Assembly (NCBI GenBank): GCA_009738435.1
Contig: CP046522.1
Location: forward strand, 2,139,249 to 2,203,248
From: Clostridium bovifaecis
GTDB lineage: Bacteria > Bacillota > Clostridia > Clostridiales > Clostridiaceae
Reading direction: 5' to 3'
DNA: 64,000 nt
A program made the position numbers and the translations under genes. Within the stretch, counting starts at the first letter, position 1, and the number at the start of each line of letters is the position of its first letter. The notes beneath the pieces were generated by a model. It was not told the origin of the DNA and made no database searches. It was given only the letters and a program-made list of their open reading frames with translations. Shown here in pieces: positions 1 through 9,600 of the stretch.

Positions 1-996
1 CTTTTTAGCATTGTGAGCTGATATTTGTCCTATAGTACCTGTACCGCAGTATAGATCAAATACCACCTTTGACTTTGCATCTCCCATAAATTCTCTAACT
101 ATGCTGTATAGCTTTTCTGCACCTTTAGAATTTGTTTGGAAAAAGGAAAAAGGAGATATTTTAAATTTCAATCCTAGAATGTCCTCAATTATGTAATCTT
201 GCCCAAACAACACCCTTATGCTGTCAGCTTGAACCACATCGGATAGAGAATCATTTATCGTATGAATTATGCCCTTTAGCTGACCTTTGTAATCAAGTCC
301 CTTTAATAATTCTGTAATTTCACTCATATCAAAATCTATTTGTGAAGTTGTTACTAAATTAATCAATATTTGTTCTGTATTTGTAGCTTTTCTTATCACA
401 AGATTTCTAAGATAGCCCTTATGACTCATTATTCTATAATGGGGTAATTCTTGCTTTCTAAAGTAGTCTAACACAGCTTTTAAAATTAAAGTAAAGTCGC
501 TGTCTACTATTTTACATATATCTGCAGTTATAATTCCAAAGCTCTTTCCATGAGCATGCATTCCAAGGGTAAGCTCCCCGCCCTTTTCCATATCTCCAAA
601 GGTAAATTCCATCTTATTTCTATATCCATAAACTTCTGGACTGCCTTCTATTCCTAGAAATTCAAAGTTTTCAATTTCAGCTTCCTTGAATAATTTAATC
701 ACTTGTTCTTTTTTATTATCTAATTGTTTCTTATAAGAAATAAATTGATGACTGCATCCTCCGCACATTTCAAATATAGGGCATTTAGGTTCTATCTTAT
801 AATCTACATCTTGAATTACCTTGTTTAACTTTGCTTTAGCATATTCCGTGGTCTTTTTATTTACAAAGGCTTCAACCTTTTGTCCAGGTAGAGCGTTTTT
901 TATGAGTACCTTAGTTCCATCTTCATGGTAAGCTACTCCAAATCCTGGAAATTCAGTATCCACAATATCAAACTCGTATACTTTCCTCTTTTTCAT
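1..996 (-). CDS. rlmD: 23S rRNA (uracil-5-)-methyltransferase, RlmD/RumA family (3' end outside window)
   Basis: AdoMet-dependent enzyme that makes 5-methyluridine in 23S rRNA (TrmA/RumA family). The frame runs off the left edge, so about the first 332 residues are seen. Visible parts are a TRAM-like N-terminal region, the iron-sulfur cysteines beginning at C72, C78 and C81 (CPIFEMCGGC), and the AdoMet-binding motif FDLYCGTGTIG near residue 313. The catalytic cysteine region lies outside the window. The ATG at 996 is preceded by a clear GGAG site. It lies 15 bases after the RDD-family gene and is probably co-transcribed with it. Clostridia often carry several paralogues of this family, so the exact target uridine is inferred. 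Confidence 0.9.
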   Translation of the reverse strand, partial: MKKRKVYEFDIVDTEFPGFGVAYHEDGTKVLIKNALPGQKVEAFVNKKTTEYAKAKLNKVIQDVDYKIEPKCPIFEMCGGCSHQFISYKKQLDNKKEQVIKLFKEAEIENFEFLGIEGSPEVYGYRNKMEFTFGDMEKGGELTLGMHAHGKSFGIITADICKIVDSDFTLILKAVLDYFRKQELPHYRIMSHKGYLRNLVIRKATNTEQILINLVTTSQIDFDMSEITELLKGLDYKGQLKGIIHTINDSLSDVVQADSIRVLFGQDYIIEDILGLKFKISPFSFFQTNSKGAEKLYSIVREFMGDAKSKVVFDLYCGTGTIGQISAHNAKK

Positions 997-1011
997 ATGT
1001 ATTCTCCTAAG

Positions 1012-1365
1012 TTATTTTAGTTTAATTACTTTTAAATTTGATGCTCTTTTTCCTATAGTGTTTGCAGTTTTAGAGCTTTCCATTATACTACTATATAATA
1101 TTGTTACTATTAAATATATTATTGCTAAAACAGAAATTTTTTCTTTTACATAATACCCTGCAGTAACTTTAAGTATGATATCAAATATATATAGTCCTGC
1201 AATTGATATTGCACCTGTGATTATTACATCTATAATTGTTGACATAAAGGCATCTTTAAGGCTTACTTTGCCTACTGCCTCGACCTCTACATCGGTTTTA
1301 TTCATATTATCTACTTCAACTATTTCTTCAGTCATATCTTCTCGTTCATTATTCATATCTGACAT
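1012..1365 (-). CDS. RDD-family-like small integral membrane protein
   Basis: A 117-residue protein with an acidic, charged N-terminus (about 35 residues), two hydrophobic segments (about residues 38-62 and 74-95), and a C-terminal motif TIGKRASNLKVIKLK that resembles the conserved end of RDD-family membrane proteins (GKR...LKV). Function is unknown for most of this family; roles in ion or compatible-solute transport have been proposed for some members. The ATG has a strong GGAGG site. It sits between the terminator of the ATP-cone gene and rlmD. A 4.5-unit TA run at 1185-1193 is in frame here, a useful contrast with the broken genes elsewhere in the window. Confidence 0.6.
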   Translation of the reverse strand: MSDMNNEREDMTEEIVEVDNMNKTDVEVEAVGKVSLKDAFMSTIIDVIITGAISIAGLYIFDIILKVTAGYYVKEKISVLAIIYLIVTILYSSIMESSKTANTIGKRASNLKVIKLK

Positions 1366-1470
1366 TTTCTTTCCTCCTTATTCAATTTAATAACACTTCA
1401 AAACTATTATGCACTAGTATCATTCATATGTAAAGTAAATATATGTATATTTATCCTACTGTCTTAATAT

Positions 1471-1502
1471 AAAAAAACCCCTGAAGAATGTTTCAGCGGT
1501 TT
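1471..1502 (-). terminator. Rho-independent terminator of the ATP-cone gene
   Basis: On the minus strand CCGCTGAA and TTCAGGGG form a stem with a short loop, followed by a run of seven T. It lies four bases past the stop codon of the ATP-cone gene and separates it from the RDD gene. Confidence 0.8.
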
Positions 1503-1505
1503 AAC

Positions 1506-1781
1506 TTATCTAATAGCCTTATCATAGGTTCTATCATAAGCCTTAGCTATGTTTTTAAAAGCATTTTTCTCTAGTATATTAACCACTATATCATGAATTT
1601 CTGAAGACTTTATGCTGTCTCTATAGTTTTTCTTAATAAATTCCTCTACAATATCCCCAATACTGCTTATATCCCCTTTGTTAAGAGGCTCATCTATATC
1701 ATCTGAGGCTTTCATTATGGATACTTTTATTTTGCTTATTTCAAAGTTTTCAACTTCTCCATCTCTTTTTATTACCTTCAT
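1506..1781 (-). CDS. Stand-alone ATP-cone domain protein
   Basis: A 91-residue protein consisting essentially of one ATP-cone domain: the start MKVIKRDGEVENFEISKI matches the nucleotide-binding domain at the N-terminus of ribonucleotide reductases and of NrdR. There is no zinc ribbon (so it is not NrdR) and no reductase domain. The likely role is adenine-nucleotide sensing, but its partner is not evident from the neighbours. The ATG has a GGAGGG site. The gene has its own terminator downstream and appears monocistronic. Confidence 0.7.
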   Translation of the reverse strand: MKVIKRDGEVENFEISKIKVSIMKASDDIDEPLNKGDISSIGDIVEEFIKKNYRDSIKSSEIHDIVVNILEKNAFKNIAKAYDRTYDKAIR

Positions 1782-1924
1782 ACTTCACCCTCCTCATTTA
1801 ACCATAGTATCTCCTACATTTTATTTTATAAACAGGGTTCTAGACTTTAGGTGAAGTAAGAATTTCATCTGAAAATTAAAATCTTTATTTTGAGGTAGAT
1901 AACCGCCAGATATACAAAAATCAA

Positions 1925-2000
1925 AAGCAGGTCAGTTGCTATTCGGTCAACTGCCTGCTTATAATTTTTTATATGTCAATTGCCTGTCCGGTCAACTGCC
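1925..2000. repeat. Orphan hairpin plus second repeat copy in the 1782-2214 intergenic region
   Basis: The arms AAGCAGGTCAGTTG and CAACTGCCTGCTT form a long stem (1925-1960) followed on the plus strand by ATAATTTTTT. It looks like a terminator, but it stands between divergent genes and terminates nothing annotated. A second related copy follows at 1975-2000 (shared ends GTCA.TTGC and CGGTCAACTGCC). The rest of the region is AT-rich with no open frame that I can support, and must hold the promoters of both flanking genes. Confidence 0.6.
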
Positions 2001-2214
2001 ATACATCAGTTATGTTAACGATGTAAATATTTACACAAATAATATACAACTTTTATAAGGGCATGTCAACCCAAAAAATAAAGTTTCCATGTCATTCCAA
2101 TGTTTTTTTATTAATTTGATATTTATGAAGCCTAAAAGCATATAATATATTTGTTATTTTTCTACATCTATGATATATTTTTATTTAAGTTTTAGTACAA
2201 AGGATGTGTTAACA

Positions 2215-3114
2215 TTGGAACTTAATAAAGTTAAAGGTAATACATATTATATAGACTCTCCTACTAATATAGGAATATATGCATTTAAAAATAAGTTTTG
2301 CGTTTTAATTGATAGTGGACTTAATAATTCCGCTGCTAAAAAATTTGATGATGTGTTAAAGGCTAACAATCTTCATCCAAAATATATTATAAATACCCAC
2401 GCTCACCGTGACCACTGCGGTGGAAATCTATACTTTAAAGAAAACTATCCTGGAACCCTTGTTTATACTTCAGCTAAAGAAAAGGTGTACATGGAAAATC
2501 CAGAAATACTTTCTATAATATCTGCTTCCTCTAGTCCAATAAAAAAACTTTCTCAAAGTGAAAAACCTTTAGAAGTTGATTTTACCTTAGAGTACGGTAC
2601 AAATAAAATTAATGATGAAAAATTTGAAATAATACAATTAGGAGGGCATTCTCAAGAACATATAGGAATTATAACTCCTGAAAAGATATGTTTTCTTGGT
2701 GATTCTATTTTTAGCTCTGATACCTTAGATAAATACGCCTTTCCTTTTTTATTTGATATTGGAGAAACTATAAATACTCTCAACAAAATCAAAGAAATTG
2801 ATGCAGATTACTTTGTAATCAGCCATGGAAAGGAAATACTTAATAAAGAAGAGATTGCAGTCTTAGCTGATAGAAATTTAGAGAATATAGATAAACATAT
2901 CAATACAATACTTGATCTCTTGGAACAGCCTTATACTAGAGAGGATATCTTAGAAAATATAATTGTATTGAATGATATTGCTGTTAATATGAGAAAATAT
3001 ATGATAAACCTCTCAGCAGTTTCTGCTTTTATATCTTATCTATACGACAAGGACCTAATCGACTGCTCCCTGGAAGACGGAAAACTTTATTATTTTGCGA
3101 AGCAGCAGAAATAA
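2215..3114 (+). CDS. MBL-fold metallo-hydrolase
   Basis: Metallo-beta-lactamase-fold protein of about 299 residues. The metal-binding motif THAHRDHCGG lies at residues 61-70 (H62, H64, D66, H67), followed by GGHSQEH (H145), LGDS (D163) and ISHGKE near residue 206: the full set of ligands for a dinuclear site. The substrate is unknown; relatives include glyoxalase II-like hydrolases. The longest frame starts at ATG 2170, but its first 15 residues (MIYFYLSFS...) do not fit the family. A TTG at 2215 has an AAAGG site upstream and gives MELNKVKGNTYYID, a typical family N-terminus, so I chose it. It is one of three plus-strand genes in the window. Confidence 0.75.
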   Translation: MELNKVKGNTYYIDSPTNIGIYAFKNKFCVLIDSGLNNSAAKKFDDVLKANNLHPKYIINTHAHRDHCGGNLYFKENYPGTLVYTSAKEKVYMENPEILSIISASSSPIKKLSQSEKPLEVDFTLEYGTNKINDEKFEIIQLGGHSQEHIGIITPEKICFLGDSIFSSDTLDKYAFPFLFDIGETINTLNKIKEIDADYFVISHGKEILNKEEIAVLADRNLENIDKHINTILDLLEQPYTREDILENIIVLNDIAVNMRKYMINLSAVSAFISYLYDKDLIDCSLEDGKLYYFAKQQK

Positions 3115-3246
3115 ATTGCGAAGCAGCTCTAGAAGCAATCCCTAGTCTCTAATCCCTAATCGCTAACATTTGAATCATTGATTTATCCAATAGCGACTAG
3201 TGATTAGGATTAGGGATTAAGAAGAAATTGTTACGCAATTTTCTTA
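3112..3246. repeat. Long imperfect inverted repeat between convergent genes
   Basis: Outer arms AAATTGCG and CGCAATTT flank inner arms rich in TCTAATCCCTAATCGCTA and TAGCGACTAGTGATTAGG. An inner small hairpin (GAAATTG, loop TTACG, CAATTTTC) ends at the stop of the amidase gene and could terminate it. The whole segment is likely a bidirectional terminator region built from degenerate TAATCCC-type repeats. Confidence 0.6.
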
Positions 3247-4035
3247 TAGTTTGTACTTATCAAACATCTCTTTATAAAGTTCTTCTCTTCTGTCTCTTTT
3301 AAATGGGAACCTTCTCCTGACCTTTTCCACCTGCGACATATCTATATCACAAATTATTAGCTCTTCTTTTTCATTGGAGCTTGCTAAGATCTCACCTTTT
3401 GGACTTATAATCATGGAATCTCCAGAGTATTCAAGTCCATCTCCATATCCTACACGATTAACACCTGCAATATAGCACTGATTTTCTATTGCTCTTGCCT
3501 TTAGAAGAGTCATCCAAGCCTCTCTCCTACTCTTTGGCCAGTTGGCAATTATGATTACTAATTCAGCTTTTTTTGAAACTGCCTGAAATAATTCTGGAAA
3601 TCTTAAATCATAGCAAATAAGAGGTGCAATATAGTTTTCCATGATATTAAATAAACTGATATCTTCTCCTTTATGATAAAACTTATCTTCTCCCCCGTAG
3701 GAAAAAGGATGTATTTTTGTATAACTGCATACTTCTTTTCCCTCTGGTGATATTACAGCTAGCTTATTTTTACCCTTTAAATTATCCTTTTCAACATATC
3801 CAAAACAGGTATATATGCTGTGTTTAATAGACTGATTTCTAAACCATTGCACAGTATCTAAATCTACTTCTCCTATTTTTTCTACATTTTGAGAAAAACC
3901 TGTAAGCGTCATTTCAGGGAAAATAACTATATCCGCTTTTTCTTCTTTAGCTTTAGAAATGAACTGTTCGCATTTTTCTTTATTTCTTTCTTTATCTTCC
4001 CAATAAACATCTATTTGACCTAATGCTAATCTCAT
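3244..4035 (-). CDS. Carbon-nitrogen hydrolase (nitrilase superfamily, omega-amidase-like)
   Basis: A 263-residue nitrilase-superfamily amidase. The catalytic triad is visible: E41 in IFPEMTLTGF, K107 in TKIHPFSYGGE, and C141 in LICYDLRFPELF. The closest recognisable type is the omega-amidase branch (YafV/Nit2), which hydrolyses alpha-keto acid amides such as 2-oxoglutaramate; the exact substrate is inferred, not shown. It is probably co-transcribed with the membrane protein gene 9 bases upstream. The ATG has GGGGGAT ahead of it. Confidence 0.85.
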   Translation of the reverse strand: MRLALGQIDVYWEDKERNKEKCEQFISKAKEEKADIVIFPEMTLTGFSQNVEKIGEVDLDTVQWFRNQSIKHSIYTCFGYVEKDNLKGKNKLAVISPEGKEVCSYTKIHPFSYGGEDKFYHKGEDISLFNIMENYIAPLICYDLRFPELFQAVSKKAELVIIIANWPKSRREAWMTLLKARAIENQCYIAGVNRVGYGDGLEYSGDSMIISPKGEILASSNEKEELIICDIDMSQVEKVRRRFPFKRDRREELYKEMFDKYKL

Positions 4036-4044
4036 TTTATCCCC

Positions 4045-4632
4045 CTAAAACTTATCATCATATTTAAAATATATATTACAATCAATAAATCTTTTATACT
4101 TCTTTATTGTATCATTAATTTTCCCTTTTTGGAAAAAGAAAATTGAAATTGCTTCCCACAAAAACACCCATGCTCCTATCTCCATTCCTTGAAGGAAAGT
4201 GTTTAGGAAAAGACTTCTCCTATCTATACTTCTTGCAAAGAACAAGGCCGATAGAAATGTAAAGGATACAGTCATATATCTAAAAACTTTTTTATAAGTC
4301 TTATTCAAAACTCTTTCTTCGCTTGCGTGGTAAAAAGAATAATAGGTTCTAAAGCTTGAAATCACCATCTTTTCTCTAGCTTCATCTCTTTCCTGTTTTA
4401 ATATATAGAAGACTACATCCACCTTATATCTTAATGGTATATCTTCAGAGCAGTCTTCTAAAAAATGTGCCAGGTCTGGATCCATATCTCTCTTTCTAAA
4501 AGGTGCGTTATCCCAATCATTAAATATGTCAGTATATTTATCTAGAGATACTGGAATAATGTAATTGCCTGTTTGTGAATTTCTTTCGTATATCTTCTGT
4601 AAATAATCTCCCTTTACAATAATCTTATCCAA
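4045..4632 (-). CDS. Unknown membrane protein with two hydrophobic segments
   Basis: A 195-residue protein that I do not recognise. The first 110 residues are hydrophilic with many acidic and basic side chains (for example the stretch around FNDWDNAPFRKRDMDPD). Two hydrophobic segments follow (about residues 118-138 and 146-166), then a basic and aromatic tail ending NIYFKYDDKF. This suggests a cytoplasmic domain anchored by a membrane hairpin. It lies directly upstream of the amidase gene in the same orientation. Confidence 0.6.
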   Translation of the reverse strand: MDKIIVKGDYLQKIYERNSQTGNYIIPVSLDKYTDIFNDWDNAPFRKRDMDPDLAHFLEDCSEDIPLRYKVDVVFYILKQERDEAREKMVISSFRTYYSFYHASEERVLNKTYKKVFRYMTVSFTFLSALFFARSIDRRSLFLNTFLQGMEIGAWVFLWEAISIFFFQKGKINDTIKKYKRFIDCNIYFKYDDKF

Positions 4633-4780
4633 GATTTATCAGACCCTCCAACACTATTTTGCTGCTTATATTAATACTTATATGTAGTTTTTAATAATAT
4701 AATTACATTGTATAGTATTAGATGTTTCTGCATATTATAGTCTTTGTTATTTCAAATATATTATTAATTTTATGTAATAT

Positions 4781-4825
4781 GCCCAAAAAGGCTGTTGATA
4801 AAATGTTTTATCAACAGCCTTTTTG
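4781..4825. terminator. Bidirectional terminator after the purine permease
   Basis: A near-perfect stem, AAAAAGGCTGTTGATAAAAC pairing with its complement and ending in TTTTT on both strands. It follows the stop codon of the permease on the minus strand. Confidence 0.85.
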
Positions 4826-4840
4826 TGATTATTGTTTTTT

Positions 4841-6256
4841 CTATTGCGGTATCAATATAAATCTTAATATAAATAGCACAGCTAAAATGTACATTATAGG
4901 ATGAACTTCTTTATGCCTTCCTGTAGCTAATTTCATTATTGGATAAAATATTATTCCAGCTGCTATTCCATTTGCAATACTATAGCTAAAAGGCATTATT
5001 GCAATTGTAAAGAAAGCAGGAAGTGCTTCAGTAAAATCATCAAACTCAATTTCTTTAACAGTTCCCATCATAAGAACCCCGACAATTACTAAAGCTGGTG
5101 CAGTAGCTTCTGACGGTACAATCCCGACAAGTCCTCCAAAGAAAAGAGATATTCCAAACAAAATTCCAACAACAGTAGTCGTAAGCCCTGTTCTTCCTCC
5201 TTCTGCAATTCCAGCTGTAGATTCAACAACAGTAGCAAGAGTTGTAGTTCCAAACATAGCACCTAGGGTAGTGGCTACGGCATCTGATAAAAGTGCTTTT
5301 CTCATATTTTTAACTCTGCCATTTTCATCTACCATTGATGACTTCTGAGCCGTTCCTACTAAAGTTCCTATTGAGTCAAATAAATCTACTAAGCTGAAAG
5401 TTATAACAACCATAACTATACTTGTTATAGCACCTATAATTCCACTACCACCATGCCCTAATAATCCTGGAAAATCAAAAGCAAAGAAGGTTTTACCTAC
5501 TGGTGGAACATAGAATAAGTCCATTTGTCCTATCTGAGTTATTCCCATTGGAATACCTATGATTGTTGTCAATATTATACTAATTAACATAGCGCCTTTC
5601 ACTTTTCTTGCCATTAATATTCCCATGATGACTATTCCTATTATAGTAAGCAGAGTGTTAGGATTATTAAAGCTTCCAAAGCTGATTAATGTTCCTGGAT
5701 TTGATACTACTATTTGTCCACTTTTTAAGCCTATAAGAGATATAAATAAACCTATACCAGCAGTTATAGCTAGTTTAAGATTATGTGGAAGAGCATCTAC
5801 TATCTTTTCTCTTATAGATGTTAACGTAATTAATATAAATATAATTCCTGATACAAATACTGCAGTTAACGCTTGTTGCCATGTATATCCTAATGTTAAG
5901 CAAACGCTGTATGAGAAAAAAGCTGTAAGTCCTATTCCTGGTGCTAGTGCAAAAGGCAGATTTGCGTAAAATGCCATTATCAAGGTGCCCACAGCAGAGG
6001 CTATACAGGTACTAGCAAAAATTGACCCTATAACAGGATCATTTACTATTGAAAGAGAAGCCGCTGCGTCCCCCTTTAATCCTGCTGAATTCATGCCTGA
6101 GAACTTTAGTATGTTTGGTATTACTAAGAGAACATAGGCAACAGTTACAAAGGTTGTAATTCCTGCTAATATCTCTGTCTTTACATCTGTCTTATTCTCG
6201 CTAAGTTTAAATATTCTTTCAAAAATTGAAACTTTTCTTTCATTTGTTATTTGCAT
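4841..6256 (-). CDS. NCS2-family purine permease (hypoxanthine/guanine, AzgA/PbuG-like)
   Basis: A 471-residue polytopic transporter of the AzgA-like branch of the nucleobase:cation symporter 2 family. Recognisable parts are the N-terminal LSENKTDVKTEILAG, the glycine/alanine-rich PFALAPGIGLTAFFSY, the signature DLFDSIGTLVGTAQKSS in the middle, and a second FGTTTLATVVESTAGIAEGG motif. It imports hypoxanthine and guanine (family inference) across the cell membrane. A guanine-type riboswitch with its own terminator precedes it, so it should be switched off when purines are plentiful, together with the neighbouring pur operon. The ATG has a GGGGGAA site. Confidence 0.9.
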   Translation of the reverse strand: MQITNERKVSIFERIFKLSENKTDVKTEILAGITTFVTVAYVLLVIPNILKFSGMNSAGLKGDAAASLSIVNDPVIGSIFASTCIASAVGTLIMAFYANLPFALAPGIGLTAFFSYSVCLTLGYTWQQALTAVFVSGIIFILITLTSIREKIVDALPHNLKLAITAGIGLFISLIGLKSGQIVVSNPGTLISFGSFNNPNTLLTIIGIVIMGILMARKVKGAMLISIILTTIIGIPMGITQIGQMDLFYVPPVGKTFFAFDFPGLLGHGGSGIIGAITSIVMVVITFSLVDLFDSIGTLVGTAQKSSMVDENGRVKNMRKALLSDAVATTLGAMFGTTTLATVVESTAGIAEGGRTGLTTTVVGILFGISLFFGGLVGIVPSEATAPALVIVGVLMMGTVKEIEFDDFTEALPAFFTIAIMPFSYSIANGIAAGIIFYPIMKLATGRHKEVHPIMYILAVLFILRFILIPQ

Positions 6257-6275
6257 TGTTTTTCCCCCTTCAAGT

Positions 6276-6322
6276 AAAAAAAAATTCTAGTCATGGGCAT
6301 AAGCAAACCCATAACTAGAATT
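6276..6322 (-). terminator. Riboswitch-controlled terminator before the purine permease
   Basis: On the minus strand TTCTAGTTATGGGT pairs with ATGCCCATGACTAGAA and is followed by nine T. It lies between the purine aptamer and the permease start, the position expected for a transcription-attenuation expression platform. Confidence 0.85.
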
Positions 6323-6344
6323 ATACACATAATTGTAGTTAAGT

Positions 6345-6418
6345 TTACTCATAGCAGGAAAATTTAAGGTGTTCCCGTAGAAACCTCCGAACCATATTAT
6401 CGGATTTATATGAGTTTA
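6345..6418 (-). promoter_or_regulatory. Purine riboswitch aptamer, guanine/hypoxanthine type
   Basis: The minus strand shows a closing helix ACTCATA/TATGAGT, the loop sequence ATATGG, the joining segment GTTTCTAC, and the 3' segment TTCCTGCTATGAG. The base just before the conserved TATG is C, the position equivalent to C74 of the xpt aptamer, which pairs with guanine; adenine riboswitches have U there. It should bind guanine or hypoxanthine and promote termination ahead of the permease. Confidence 0.93.
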
Positions 6419-6443
6419 GCACGAAACTATTTTGTTTTTTTAT

Positions 6444-6472
6444 ATGTTATCATCCTATTCTACAATAGTCAA
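6444..6472 (-). promoter_or_regulatory. Candidate sigma-A promoter of the purine permease
   Basis: On the minus strand a TTGACT -35 box and a TAACAT -10-like box are separated by 17 bases. They stand just upstream of the aptamer, where transcription of the leader must begin. Confidence 0.55.
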
Positions 6473-6607
6473 CACTTTTTTGATATTTTTCTTGCTTTTT
6501 AATATATATGATTAAAAGTATTGCTGCAAAAAAATTGTATTTTATTTAAAATCTGATGAAATGCTACCCTTTATTAGGATATATTTCGCGCATATATTTT
6601 CAATAAT

Positions 6608-6655
6608 TAAAAAAGGCCTGGAGTTTCATTAATGAAATCTCCATACCTTTTTTAG
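6608..6655 (-). terminator. Terminator of the pur operon
   Basis: A stem GGTATGGAGATTTCATT pairs with AATGAAACTCCAGGCC and is flanked by A/T runs, 17 bases past the purL stop. It marks the end of the eight-gene purine operon and insulates the permease leader. Confidence 0.8.
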
Positions 6656-6671
6656 ATCCATAAACAGCCTT

Positions 6672-9600
6672 TTACTTAAAATAATTTACTCCAGCTTCAA
6701 ATATCTTTTGATCTTTTTCACCTATTACATTTTTATAAAGGTTTCTCCCAATTCTTTCTGAGTGTCCCATCTTACCTAGTACTCTTCCATCTGGACTTGT
6801 AATTCCTTCAACAGCATACATAGACCCATTTGGATTAAATTCTATATCATAAGTTGGTTCTCCTTTAAAATCTACATATTGAGTTGCTATCTGCCCTCTT
6901 CTAAATAGTTCTTCTCCCACTTCAGGTGTACACACGAACCTACCTTCTCCATGGGATATAGCTATACTGTGAATATCTCCAACATTTACATTACTAAACC
7001 AAGGAGACAAGTTAGATACTACTTTAGTTTTTATGATCTTAGATGTATGCCTTCCTATTGTGTTGTAAGTCAAAGTCGGAGCTTTTTCATCTAAATTTCT
7101 TATCTCTCCATAAGGTAATAAACCGAGTTTTATTAAAGCTTGGAAGCCATTGCATATTCCTAAAATTAATCCATCTCTATTATTTAGCAATTCCATTACT
7201 GCATCTTTAATCTTAGGGCTTCTAAATGCGGTAGCTATAAACTTCCCTGAACCGTCTGGTTCATCCCCAGCACTGAATCCTCCTGGGAGCATGATTATCT
7301 GAGAATCATTTATATTATTTACCATGACTTCTATGGATTCCTCTATGTCTCTAGGGAATAAATTTCTAAATACACTTATCTTTGTTTCTCCTCCAGCATT
7401 TTTAAAGGCCTTTTCTACATCATATTCGCAATTAGTTCCTGGAAATACAGGGATAAAAATTTTAGGCTTTGGAAGCTTTATAGAAGGTGCTTTAATAAAT
7501 TCATTATTATAAAGTTTTAATTCTATTTCGCTATCCTGTAATTCAGCTTTTGTTGGAAAAACCTTTTCTAGTGGACTTTGCCATGCTTCTTGTAATTCTT
7601 CTATACTTATTTCAATATCCTTAATCTTTATTTTAGGTGAACCCTGAGTAAACCCGATTAGAGTATAACTTATATCTCTAAATTCTTCCTTCAGCTCTAT
7701 TTTATTGCAAAGTTCTAAAATAATAGAGCCATAATCTTCTTTAAATAAGCTTTCTACTTTTACATTCTGTGAAAAATTCATTCCTATTTTATTTCCGAAA
7801 CTCATCTTTGATACAGCTTCTGCAATGCCACCTATTTTAACGCTGTGAGCTGCTAAAACTAGTCCTTTGTTTATCAGCCTAGTTACCACTTCATAATTTT
7901 TCTTTAGCTCTTCAAAATTCGGAACACCATATTCATCCTTTAAAGCTTTTAATAAGACTATCTTACTGCCTTTCTTTTTAAACTCTGGAGATATGACCTT
8001 TTCTATATTCACTACACTTACTCCAAAAGCTACCAAGGTTGGTGGAACACTGATATCTTTAAAGGTTCCAGACATACTATCCTTGCCTCCTATCGCTGGT
8101 ATTCCTAGCTCCTTTTGTGCATAGAAGGCTCCAAGTAATGCCGAAAAAGGCTTGCCCCATTTTTCAGGGTCACTTCCTAGTTTTTCAAAATATTCTTGCA
8201 GGGTAAGTCTAATATTTTTATAATCTCCACCTGCTGCAACTATTTTTGTTACAGCTTCTACTACAGCATACAGTGCTCCATGAAAAGGACTCCATTTTCC
8301 TATTTTAGGATTATATCCATAGGACATTATAGTTCCTGTTGAAGTTTCCCCCTCTAATACAGGTACCTTAAGGCACATAACTTCTGCAGGAGTACTTGAA
8401 TATTTTCCTCCAAATGGCATAAGCACTGTTGATGAGCCAATAGTATTATCGAATCTCTCAACTAATCCTTTTTGACTGCATATATTTAAATCCTGAATAT
8501 TCTCTATCCATTTCTTTTTTACATCTTCTACAGCTTTATTTCTAAAATAGCAGTTTTGAGAAGGCTCTTTAACCTTTACGTTTATCTTTTGCCTAACTCC
8601 ATTTGTATCTAAAAAGTCTCTACTTATGTTAACTATTACTTTTTCTCTCCAGCTCATTTTAAGTCTTTTATCATTCGTTACTTTTGCTACTTCAACAGCT
8701 TCAAGGTTCTCTTCATCCGCATATGCTATAAACTTTTCTACATTTTCTTTGCTTACTACAACAGCCATTCTTTCCTGTGATTCAGAAATAGCAAGCTCAG
8801 TTCCGTCTAATCCTTCATATTTTTTGGTAACCAAATCAAGATTTATTGAGAGCCCTTCACTTAACTCTCCTATAGCAACAGAAACACCTCCCGCTCCAAA
8901 GTCATTACACTTTTTAATCATTTTGCTTACCTTTGGATTTCTAAAAAGTCTCTGAACCTTTCTTTCCGTAGGAGCATTTCCCTTTTGAACTTCTGCGCCA
9001 CAATTCAGTATGGAGTCCTCATCATGCTCTTTAGAAGAACCTGTTGCGCCTCCGCAGCCATCTCTACCTGTTCTTCCACCTAGAAGTATGATAGAGTCTC
9101 CCTCTAGTGGCTTTTCACGAATAACATTTTCTTTTGGTGCTGCTGCTATTACAGCTCCTATTTCCATTCTCTTAGCCACAAAATCTTCATCATAAATCTC
9201 TGCTACATGTCCTGTTGTAAGTCCTATTTGATTACCGTAGGAACTATACCCGTGAGCTGCTTTTATAGTAATTTGTCTTTGAGGCAATTTTCCTTTTAAA
9301 GTTTCTCTAACCGATTTTCTCGGATCTCCAGATCCAGTTACTCTCATTGCTCCATATACATAACTTCTTCCAGATAGCGGATCACGTATAGCTCCTCCAA
9401 GACAGGTTGCAGCACCTCCAAAAGGCTCTATTTCTGTAGGATGGTTGTGAGTTTCGTTTTTAAACATTATAAGATACTTTTCATTTTTCCCATTTACATC
9501 TACATCACATTCAACACTACACGCGTTAATCTCATCAGATACTTCCAAATCCTCTAAAAGTCCTCTTTTTCTTAGCTCCTTCATAGCGATTACAGCTATA

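Noticed and set aside
1506-1781. NrdR repressor
   Set aside because: Only an ATP-cone is present; the N-terminal zinc ribbon of NrdR is missing.
3112-3246. CRISPR-like array
   Set aside because: The repeats are short, degenerate and inverted, with no regular spacers and no cas genes in the window.
4722-4904. 60-residue plus-strand frame near the permease terminator
   Set aside because: It is mostly the translation of the terminator hairpin and the antisense of the permease 3' end.
7324-9195. Plus-strand open frames opposite purL
   Set aside because: They have no ribosome sites, low-complexity composition and lie wholly antisense to a conserved gene; they are shadows of its codon use.
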